Shown: positions 54,282-62,100 of the stretch, in pieces
Numbering within the stretch: the first letter of the stretch is position 1
How the letters are laid out: each line of letters opens with the position of its first letter
Origin: Azospirillum agricola
GTDB taxonomy: Bacteria > Pseudomonadota > Alphaproteobacteria > Azospirillales > Azospirillaceae
Assembly: GCF_017876095.1 (NCBI RefSeq)
Contig: NZ_JAGINM010000027.1
Coordinates: forward strand, 20,715-84,714
DNA length: 64,000 nt
Reading direction: 5' to 3'
Notes under the pieces: model-generated
Told to the model about the DNA's origin: nothing
Databases searched by the model: none
What the model saw: only the letters and a program-made list of their open reading frames with translations
Program-made: the position numbers and the translations under genes

Positions 54282-55151
54282 ATGGACCTTAGCGCTCTGG
54301 CTGTCTCTATCGCATTGGGGTTCCAAGGGGTTCCGGCGACCTATGTGTCGCCATCCGGTGAGACGCGGCCGTGCTCCGTCATGCAACACCAGGGCGACCT
54401 GCGGCACGAAACAGCCAATCGGCTGCGCTTCGGCAACGTGCTCGAACTCTGGCGGGAAGCCGTGTCGTTCGACGTGGCCGTATCCGACCTGCCGAACCCG
54501 GCTCCGGGCGGCATCATCACGCTGGAAGGGGGCGCCAGCTACACCATCACCGGCTCCCCGGCGCGCCGGGATCCGCAGCGACTGGTTTGGACCCTCGATT
54601 GCTCTTTCGGGATGCCGGTCGTGTTCCGGTCGGTGTCCGGAAACGGCGCGACCCAGAACCCGCCGCAGCACCAGGCTTTGCGCCTCGCCGCCGATGCGCC
54701 CTACGGCTCGAACTCGGTCAGCCTCAAGAGCTCGTATCTGGTTGGCCAGATCCGGCCCGGCGACGTCATGACAATCGGGGAGGGAGCGCATACCGTCACC
54801 AACATGGCGCAGGCTGGCGGCAATCAGATTTCGGCCCTCCAGATCACGCCTCCTTTGGTCGCCCAAGCCGCGTCTGATGATGTGGTCACCCCGACCTGGG
54901 CGCGGGATTTCAGGATCCATGCCGGCGTCTCCGGCTATGCCGCCGAAGAGATCGCCGGCACCGTGGTGGTCGGGGACATGCGCATCATCTTGATGAAGGA
55001 TTTGCTGGTTGCCGCAGGCTTTACGGGCGATCCTGCGCCGACTGACCTCGTCATCCCCTTCGCCGCCCCATGGGCTGTGAAGAACGTGTCGAAGGTGATG
55101 CAGGGCAACTCGGTCCTGCTCTACGACATCCAGATCCGGGGCAATGGGTGA
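54282..55151 (+). CDS. head-tail connector-region protein (289 aa)
   Basis: ATG 54282 (MDLSALAVSIALGFQGVPAT). The N-terminal half (YVSPSGETRPCSVMQHQGDL, SFDVAVSDLPNPAPGGIITL, EGGASYTITGSPARRDPQRL) resembles the short head-tail joining proteins of lambda-like phages. The C-terminal half (about 150-289) is another beta-rich domain ending LLYDIQIRGNG. Possibly a fusion of two neck components. Overlaps the next gene (TGATG). Confidence 0.65.
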   Translation: MDLSALAVSIALGFQGVPATYVSPSGETRPCSVMQHQGDLRHETANRLRFGNVLELWREAVSFDVAVSDLPNPAPGGIITLEGGASYTITGSPARRDPQRLVWTLDCSFGMPVVFRSVSGNGATQNPPQHQALRLAADAPYGSNSVSLKSSYLVGQIRPGDVMTIGEGAHTVTNMAQAGGNQISALQITPPLVAQAASDDVVTPTWARDFRIHAGVSGYAAEEIAGTVVVGDMRIILMKDLLVAAGFTGDPAPTDLVIPFAAPWAVKNVSKVMQGNSVLLYDIQIRGNG

Positions 55152-55558
55152 TGGACGCCATCAACGATGCGGCGGTGCGGGCTGCCATAGAGGGTGTGCT
55201 CTCCGCGGCGTCTGATCTCCCTCCTACAATCGGTGAGAACCTCCCTTTCAACCCGTCATCCGCAGGCTCGACCCTGCGGACGCGCCTCTTCCGTCACCCA
55301 AAGCGCCGATATGCCGGCTTTTCGTGCGTGGAAGGCTTTCTGCACATCGAGGTGTGGTGCCCAGCGGACTCGGGCCCCGAGCCGGCCGAATCCATCGCCT
55401 CAGGGATCGAAGCGCTCTTCACTCCCTTCGTCGAAACTGACGAGAAACTGTCCGGACTCGTCCATGTCCAGAACGCTGCCATCCTGAACGGCGCCAAGGA
55501 CGATACGGGCGCCTTCTGGGTTCTCCCGATCCAGGTCGACTGGTGGGTGGCGGTCTAG
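55151..55558 (+). CDS. tail terminator-like protein (gpU/DUF4128-like)
   Basis: 135 residues. IGENLPFNPSSAGSTLRTRL, FLHIEVWCPADSGPEPAESI and ALFTPFVETDEKLSGLVHVQ resemble DUF4128/tail terminator proteins that cap the tail tube. Position before the tube protein fits. Confidence 0.7.
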   Translation: MDAINDAAVRAAIEGVLSAASDLPPTIGENLPFNPSSAGSTLRTRLFRHPKRRYAGFSCVEGFLHIEVWCPADSGPEPAESIASGIEALFTPFVETDEKLSGLVHVQNAAILNGAKDDTGAFWVLPIQVDWWVAV

Positions 55559-55637
55559 CGTCAGCACCTCCTTCCGTCTCCTTCTTCCCGCCGCCCGGCA
55601 TCGTGTCGTGGCGGCTTTTTCATGTGGAGAAAGCCCC

Positions 55638-55985
55638 ATGGCTCACATCACCGCCCAGACCACCAGCGAGGCCGGCGCCGCGCTGACCTACAGCGCCGCG
55701 GGTTCCTCCGGCGACAGCTTCACCAACACCGGCAAGGAGCTGCTGCACATCAAGAACGGTGCCGGCTCGCCGGTGACGCTGACCATCAAGTCGCGCAACG
55801 CCACCCCTTCGCCGGACGGCTTCGGCCCTGTGAGCAAACCGGACCGGACGGTGACCGTGCCGGCCGGTGGCGACCGCATCGTCGGTCCCTTCCCGCTGAA
55901 GGCCTTCAACGACAGCAATTCGCGCGTGTCGATGACCTACTCGTCGGCGACGAGCGTGTCGGCCGCGATCATCGCCCCCCGGTAA
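55638..55985 (+). CDS. small beta-rich structural protein (115 aa)
   Basis: ATG 55638 (MAHITAQTTSEAGAALTYSA). Strand-rich Ig-like: LLHIKNGAGSPVTLTIKSRN, DRTVTVPAGGDRIVGPFPLK. Similar proteins near tail genes decorate capsids or tails. Start chosen for AAAGCCCC/AGAAAG context; ATG-like TTG upstream (55608) is less likely. Confidence 0.65.
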   Translation: MAHITAQTTSEAGAALTYSAAGSSGDSFTNTGKELLHIKNGAGSPVTLTIKSRNATPSPDGFGPVSKPDRTVTVPAGGDRIVGPFPLKAFNDSNSRVSMTYSSATSVSAAIIAPR

Positions 55986-56000
55986 AGGAGACCCGACACC

Positions 56001-56438
56001 ATGGCGACCACCATCGAGGCCAAATCCGGCCGGCAATTCACCTTCAAAATCAGCGACGGAGAAGCAATCCCGACGTTCCTGACCATCGGCGGCTTGAAGG
56101 ACTGCAAGGTGCAGATCAACGGCGCGTCGATCGACATCACCAACGTCGCGTCGGACGGCTGGAAGGAATACCTGCCGGGCGGCGGTTCGATGGAACTGTC
56201 GATCTCCGGCAACGGCATCTTCGACAGCCTGACCACCGGCGCCCGAAAGCTCTTCGCTGCGCTGATCAACCGCGAGTACATCGAGGCTCAGCTGATCTCG
56301 GGCCACGGCGATTCCTTCGTCGGCACCTTCGTGGTCGAGAACTACAGCCGCAACGGTTCCGTGGACGCCGCGGAAACCTTCGACGTCTCGATCAAGTCGT
56401 CCGGCCCCATCTCCTATATCCCGGCGCCGACTCCATAA
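56001..56438 (+). CDS. major tail tube protein (TP901-1-like)
   Basis: 145 residues. FTFKISDGEAIPTFLTIGGL, KDCKVQINGASIDITNVASD, GWKEYLPGGGSMELSISGNG, FDSLTTGARKLFAALINREY show the TP901-1/phi13 major tail protein pattern, with the S/T-x-D-x-T/S and GWKE..PG. Forms the tail tube. Confidence 0.92.
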   Translation: MATTIEAKSGRQFTFKISDGEAIPTFLTIGGLKDCKVQINGASIDITNVASDGWKEYLPGGGSMELSISGNGIFDSLTTGARKLFAALINREYIEAQLISGHGDSFVGTFVVENYSRNGSVDAAETFDVSIKSSGPISYIPAPTP

Positions 56439-56577
56439 CACCCCCATTCCTGACCCGGGCCAGGACCGCCGTCGGCGAAAGCCGACCACCCGCGCGAGGT
56501 GATGGCGGCGGAACGTCCGGGATGCGCTTCCGCCGCCTATCGCGCCCCAGTTTCGCCCCTGATCCCGAGGATCCATC

Positions 56578-56904
56578 ATGGCCCATCTCTATAACGGCGC
56601 GCCCAATGGCCGCCAAGCCGGCGAGATCCAGCCGAGCCGCTTCCGCCCGCAGTATCGCGCTCTGTCCGACGAGGAGAAGGCGCTCCACGACGCCATCAAG
56701 GGCAAGGCTTCCGAGCTTGAGGATCTGTTCGAACGCGCCCGTGCGCTTCGCACTCCGGTTCTGGAGCCGATCACCATCCAGCCCGGCGAGCCCATTGAGA
56801 TGCTCATGGGCGCCACCCTGTCCTTCGACACCGACTACTTCGCCGAGGGCATGAAGGCGCTGGAGCTCTCGGTGATGTGGACGGTCAAGGGCCTGACGGC
56901 CTGA
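56578..56904 (+). CDS. Acb2/Tad1-like hairpin-domain protein (candidate anti-CBASS/Thoeris)
   Basis: 108 residues. RFRPQYRALSDEEKALHDAI, KGKASELEDLFERARAL and the C-terminal FAEGMKALELSVMWTVKGLT fit the small hairpin domain shared by Acb2 and Tad1, phage proteins that sequester cyclic nucleotides made by CBASS and Thoeris defences. A 20-residue insert (EPITIQPGEPIEMLMGATLS) is unusual. It is expressed with tail genes. Function is inferred by pattern; ligand residues are not verified. Confidence 0.62.
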   Translation: MAHLYNGAPNGRQAGEIQPSRFRPQYRALSDEEKALHDAIKGKASELEDLFERARALRTPVLEPITIQPGEPIEMLMGATLSFDTDYFAEGMKALELSVMWTVKGLTA

Positions 56905-56909
56905 TCATC

Positions 56910-57125
56910 ATGCACGTCAAGCACACCGATCCCGGAGCTTACCGATTCCGCATCCTCGATGCGGAGACCGGTGAGCAGGTCAAGCACGCGCTCGAAGCTG
57001 ACGATGCCGCCGGCTGGTACACCGCCCACAAGGTCGGCCCGGACGGACGCCTCATCCGTACGGCTGACGGCGACAGCTACGTGGTCGAGCGCATCGAGCG
57101 CGCCATCCGCATCGAGACGACCTGA
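56910..57125 (+). CDS. hypothetical small protein (71 aa)
   Basis: ATG 56910 (MHVKHTDPGAYRFRILDAET). Beta-rich with RIERAIRIETT at the end. Located 5 bases after the Acb2-like gene. No known family. Confidence 0.62.
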   Translation: MHVKHTDPGAYRFRILDAETGEQVKHALEADDAAGWYTAHKVGPDGRLIRTADGDSYVVERIERAIRIETT

Positions 57126-57185
57126 GGGCTCATCCCTCCCGCGGGTCTCAGTCTGAACCATTCATTCCATCCCGGAGACACCATC

Positions 57186-58034
57186 ATGTCGATCCTGTTG
57201 AACACCCGTGCGCCCGTCCGCTTCATCCCCCTGATCGATCAGATCACCAAAGCCCGCGAAACGCTGGCCGATGCCGAGCATGTCCTCGCCGAGGCGACGG
57301 CGAAGAGTGCTGCAGCGCCTAAAGACATCGATCTCCTGGAAGCCCTGGACAGTGCCGGCGACGATGTGGTCGCTGCGCAGGAAGCGCTCGACAAACTGGA
57401 GCGCGAGCTGGCCGAGAACCCCACGCAGCCCGTCTACCTGCTGCGCGTCCCGACCTACCGCACCAACGATCAACTGGTGACCATGTCGCTGGAGTTGCCG
57501 CAGGCGCCGACCGATCGTCGGATGTTCCGCGCGATCCAGAAGGCGGCGGAGGCCGGCGTCATTGATCTGGACGATCCCGATCTGCTCGCCGTCGAGGCCG
57601 GGCTGAAGACGTCCGGTGCCGGCGTCCCCGAAGACCTGACCGGCGCGTTCCAGAATCTCTTCGACCTCGCAAGCGATCACCCGACCGTGCGGCAGACCAT
57701 CGTGGCCCGGCACAAGGCCAACTCGCAGGATCGGACGCTGATGCTGCGTTTCCACCTCGTCGGGTGGGAGGGCGTCGTCGTCGACGATGTTCCGGTCCCC
57801 TTCGCGTCGTCGGGCGACTTGGCGGATGAAGGCGTGATCGACGTGATCCCGCCCGCCGACATTCTCGCCATCATCAACAAGGTGCGGGAGATGAACAGCG
57901 TCCGGAAGCGGACGGGAAACTTCTCCGGCTTGCCGTCGCTGTCGCCGTCGAGCCCAAGCGATTCGCCGGCAGCGCCGACCAACCCGGAGCCGGCGGCGGC
58001 CGAAGTTCAGGCGCTGGATCCGGCGCAGGCCTGA
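57186..58034 (+). CDS. tail assembly chaperone-like protein (282 aa)
   Basis: It has an N-terminal coiled coil (DQITKARETLADAEHVLAEA) and a centre with YLLRVPTYRTNDQLVTMSLE, LPQAPTDRRMFRAIQKAAEA, which is typical of gpG-like chaperones in this position. The C-terminus is Pro/Ser/Ala-rich. It stops 14 bases before a second gene in the -1 frame, the usual G/GT position. Confidence 0.65.
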   Translation: MSILLNTRAPVRFIPLIDQITKARETLADAEHVLAEATAKSAAAPKDIDLLEALDSAGDDVVAAQEALDKLERELAENPTQPVYLLRVPTYRTNDQLVTMSLELPQAPTDRRMFRAIQKAAEAGVIDLDDPDLLAVEAGLKTSGAGVPEDLTGAFQNLFDLASDHPTVRQTIVARHKANSQDRTLMLRFHLVGWEGVVVDDVPVPFASSGDLADEGVIDVIPPADILAIINKVREMNSVRKRTGNFSGLPSLSPSSPSDSPAAPTNPEPAAAEVQALDPAQA

Positions 58035-58048
58035 GGGAAACCTGGACG

Positions 58049-58393
58049 GTGTTCGGGGAGCGGTATCTCACCAATCCCCGGCACTGGATACCCTCTTGGG
58101 TCTGGCCCCTGATCGGGCTCTGGCGGCTTAGCCAGGGCGGTATGGGAGCCGGGCATCTTCCGGAAGGGCCGGCAACGCTGGACCAGAATCCCGCCCTCAT
58201 GGAGGCTTTCGGCATCATGTCCGCCGCGGAGGCTGAACTGCGGGATGAAGACAAGCCCGGTCATTGGTCGCAGCAGGACATCGACGCCTATGAACTCGCC
58301 AAGGATAAGGCTCTGCAGCTTTACCCGGACGGCGAGGCCAAGGGTGCCTTGCTGGAAGCCGTGATGAAGGCGAGAGGGAGCCATGGCGCTTGA
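58049..58393 (+). CDS. second tail assembly chaperone-like protein (114 aa)
   Basis: GTG 58049 with GAGGGA upstream. It reads FGERYLTNPRHWIPSWVWPL, LIGLWRLSQGGMGAGHLPEG, with a Trp/Pro-rich start like gpT extensions. The frame is -1 relative to the gene upstream, but the in-frame stop TGA precedes any slippery site (GGGAAAC lies after it), so independent initiation is more likely than frameshifting. Confidence 0.6.
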   Translation: MFGERYLTNPRHWIPSWVWPLIGLWRLSQGGMGAGHLPEGPATLDQNPALMEAFGIMSAAEAELRDEDKPGHWSQQDIDAYELAKDKALQLYPDGEAKGALLEAVMKARGSHGA

Positions 58394-59036
58394 CCCGGTT
58401 CTTCGCAGCTATGTGAAGGGTGCCTTCGGCAACAGTCCCGGCATCCAGGCGTTTGAGCGCTCTGTCCAGCTTGCATTCGCGGGCGCTGAGGCGGAGATCA
58501 AGAAGCTGGTGGTGGCCGAGGTGCACCGGCAACTGGGGCGGGCTGTTCAGGAGAGCAGCCCCTCCAGCGTCGCACAGTGGATCGACGGAGTGCAGGGCGC
58601 GCCGATTGAAAGCATCCGGTTCAACGGCGTCGCCTACTTCCGCTTCGGCTACATCGGCAACCTTGTGACCGAGGCGGTGCAGTTGCTGGAAGGGGCTACT
58701 CCGGTGAAAACCGGGCAACTCGTCGAGAGCTACATCGTGCTCGTGAATGGCGAGAAGTTCAGCGGGTACGGGGCGGCCGATTACCGGATGATCCCGCAGG
58801 ATGCGGAAATCGTCATCACCAACAAGATGTATTACACGGGGCGGGTTGAGGCTGGGAAGAAGCGCACAGGTGAACCGTGGTCGGCCCATGCGCCGCTCGG
58901 CGTGCTTCGACCCGTGGCCGAATACCTTCGGCGTCGCTGGGCTCGGTTCGCCACGGTCCAGTACGCCTGGAGCAATTTCTCTGGACTGGAAGGCCCAAGC
59001 CGGCGGCCGTCGATCCTGATCAAGGCGAAATGGTGA
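58383..59036 (+). CDS. minor tail-region protein (gp10/Z-like, 217 aa)
   Basis: ATG 58383. AFERSVQLAFAGAEAEIKKL, VVAEVHRQLGRAVQESS and ATPVKTGQLVESYIVLVNGE, then NKMYYTGRVEAGKKRTGEPW resemble minor tail proteins of the Z/gp10 type with P.(K/R)TG.L..S. Overlaps the preceding gene and the small gene after it. Structural role inferred. Confidence 0.68.
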   Translation: MALDPVLRSYVKGAFGNSPGIQAFERSVQLAFAGAEAEIKKLVVAEVHRQLGRAVQESSPSSVAQWIDGVQGAPIESIRFNGVAYFRFGYIGNLVTEAVQLLEGATPVKTGQLVESYIVLVNGEKFSGYGAADYRMIPQDAEIVITNKMYYTGRVEAGKKRTGEPWSAHAPLGVLRPVAEYLRRRWARFATVQYAWSNFSGLEGPSRRPSILIKAKW

Positions 59037-59155
59037 TACCGGACCTTTCTGGTGTTTCACCACCCTTCATCGACCTGATGCGATTCCTTTCCGACAGGGC
59101 GCCCGGCTATGCCGAGGCGCCCTCATTCGTTCTTGGGGGCAGGCATGGCAGCTGA
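59030..59155 (+). CDS. small 41-residue overlapping protein
   Basis: ATG 59030 with AAGGCGA upstream, overlapping both neighbours. MVIPDLSGVSPPFIDLMRFL, SDRAPGYAEAPSFVLGGRHG. Possibly a leader coupling translation to the tape measure; no domain. Confidence 0.4.
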   Translation: MVIPDLSGVSPPFIDLMRFLSDRAPGYAEAPSFVLGGRHGS

Positions 59156-62100
59156 GTCGCGGCTTCTCGACCTTACGGTTTCCGCCGAAGGTGTTGCTGC
59201 CGGAGTCAATCAGGCCAAGTCCTTCTTGGCTTCGCTGGTCGGCGATCTCGGAAAGGCGAGTTCGGCTGCCATCGAAACGAACGTCAAGATTCGTGACGCA
59301 GGCGCCGGGGTCGGTCGAGCATTTGCCGGTATCGCCAAGGAGCTGCTTCCCGCGGCCGATGGGCTATCGAGGATTGCTCGTCAAGTCGATGCGGTGACTC
59401 AGGCGCAGGAACGTGGCGCCGCAGGTCACAGGCAGGCCGCCGACATGATCGGCCGGCTCAAGGACGGCCTCAACGTCGCTCAAACCGGCTATGTCGACCT
59501 TGCACGTGCGGCAACGCAGACCGAGAAGGCCATCAGTTCGGCTTACAGGTCCGGAAAAATCGGCGCCGACGAGTTCAAAACCTCCATCCTGGCAACGCGC
59601 GAAGCCGTGTATGAACAGGCCGCTGCAGTTCAGCGCCTTGCGGATAAGGAGCGCGCGCAAGCTCAGGCCCGCATTGCCCAAGAACGCGAAATCAAAGCGC
59701 TCGCGGCAGAGCGGATCGCTGCTGAGGCGCGCGCCGCTGCAGGGCAGGCGAGCGTAAATCGCACATTGGGTGTGCGGCACGGGCCAGATCTTGTTGGAGC
59801 GGCTCGTGACGATTATGCCGCCGACGTTGCGCGCCTGTTGGCTGAACAGGACCAAGCGCTCAGCGTCGCGAGCTCCAAATCCCAGAAGCTGGTCAACGAG
59901 CTGCTCGGTGTGCGGTACCTGGCGCCGCTGGCGGCCGAGGTCGAAGCGGATTACGCGGCCTTCTGGGGTGCGATCGCCGACAAGCAGGACCAGGCTATCG
60001 TTGCAGCCGCTGGGCGTTCGCAAAAGGCGGTCAATGAACTGCTTGGCGTCCGGCATTTCGCACCGCTGGCGGCCGAGGCCGAAGCGGAATACGCGGCCTT
60101 CTGGTCCGAGGTTGTTGGGAAACAAGAGCAGGCCAGCGTCGCCGCCGCCGGCCAGTCCCAGAAGCTGGTCAACGAGCTGCTCGGTGTGCGGTACCTCGGC
60201 TCCCTTGGAAAGCAGGTTGAACGGGACTACGAAGCAACCTGGGAACGGCTCCTTCAGGAACAGGAAGAGGCCACGGAGCGAGCTGCTCAGAAAGCGGCGG
60301 AGGCGAATGCCAAACTGGCAACGTCGTACAAGCAGGTCATGGCCTCGATCGACCCGGCGATCGCGCAGCAGCAGAAGTACGACAGCGCGCTCGCCGATCT
60401 CCGCGCAGGAGCGGCAGCGGCTGGGCGGTCAGCGGAAGAACTGGCCGCTGACGAGATGCGTCTCGCCGCATCCATGTCGCCCGCTGCTCTTGCTGCGAAG
60501 AAGGAGGCTGACGCGCTTGAGGCGTTGAAGGCGCGTGCGGATCCGGCCTCAGCCGCGCTGCGGCGCCTCGCCCAGGATCAGGCGGCCCTAGATGCGGCGC
60601 ATGCTGCAGGAAAGCTCGATCCGGACGAATACACGACCTACACGGCGGCAATCCAACGACATCGGAACATCGTCGAGCAGTCGACTGCCAGCCAGAAGGC
60701 GATGACCAATGCCGTCGGGCTGAACAAGGCCCAAATGCAGGCGTTGGCGCCGCAGATCAACGATGTGGTCAGCGGGTTGATCATGGGGCAACCACCCATG
60801 ATGATTTTCACCCAGCAGTCCGGCCAGATCGTCCAGGCCCTGCAGGCGGGTGGGGCGGAGCTGCCGAAGTTCTCTCTCGGCATGGGGGTGGTCGCGGCGG
60901 GGGCAGTCGCTGTAGCTGCCGGCTTGGCAACAGCGATCTACGGTGCTTATCGCTTCACCAGTGATTTGAGGGAATTCGAGAGAGCGGTTCGTCTGACCGG
61001 CAGCGCTACCAGCATCACGTCGCACGGACTTTCCGAAATGGCGGTGCAAATTGCCGCCACCCAACATATATCGCGCGCCGCCACGCGGGAAGTGGCGACA
61101 GCCTATGCTGCGACCGGCAAGGTCGGTGCCGATGTATTGGGGGGGCTTACTGCCGCAACGAAGAATTGGGCATCTGCCACAGGACAGGAGGTCGGAGACG
61201 CTACCAAAGAACTGGCTGGGTTGTTCGTGGACCCTGCTAAGGGCGCCGACACCCTGATCGACCGCTACGGCCTGCTCGACGACTCCCAGCGCAAGCTGAT
61301 CCGGAACTATCAGGCGCAGGGCAACCTGGAGCAGGCGCAGGTCGTCATGCTGCGCGCGATCGAGGACCGCGCGGAGGGAGCGGCCGACCGCATCAACAAG
61401 GTCGCCGCCGCCTGGGAGCGCGTCAAGAAATGGACCAGCGACAAGGTCGATCAGGTCGGCGAGCGGGCCGTCGAGACCATCAGCCCGAGCCGCGACACCG
61501 AGATCCGGGACCTTGAGGCGAGCCTCGCCGGATCGATGTGGTCGGGGAAGCGAGCCCGCAAGCAGGCCCGGCTGGATGAGCTTCGCGGCGAGGAGCGCGA
61601 CGACGCCATCAAGAAGTGGGAGCTCGGCGTCCGCACGGAATACAATCGCCTGTCCGCCGCCGCGGGCGACTTCGCCCGCTCGGTCGATCCGGCCATCGCC
61701 GCCTCCACGAATTTCGCGAACGCGGAAGGTCTCATCAACCGGGCGCTCGATGTCGGCGCCGTCAAGAAGGAGGAGGCGGCGCGCCTCCTCGGGCTCTACC
61801 GCAAGCAACTCCTTGACTCCATCGACCCGGCCAAGGCGTTCGCCGACGAGATGGAGCGGCAGGCGCGCGTCATGGAGGCCGCCGCCGGTCGGGCGCGCGA
61901 CTTCGAGATCCAGCGCCAACAGATTCTCCAGAAGCCCGGCCGGCTGTCCAGCGACAGCCTGACGCCGGACGAGACGGCAAAGATCAATGCCGGCCTGGAT
62001 CGGAAGTACGCGGCTGAGGCGGCCGACCGGCACCGCACCGCGCAGGAGGCGATCCAGGACGCCAAGGCGCTCGGCGCCGCGACCGCCAGCCTGTCCCAGC

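Noticed and set aside
58000..58060. Programmed -1 frameshift joining the two tail chaperone genes
   Set aside because: The only slippery-like heptamer (GGGAAAC) lies after the stop codon of the first gene, and the second gene has its own GTG and GAGGGA site.
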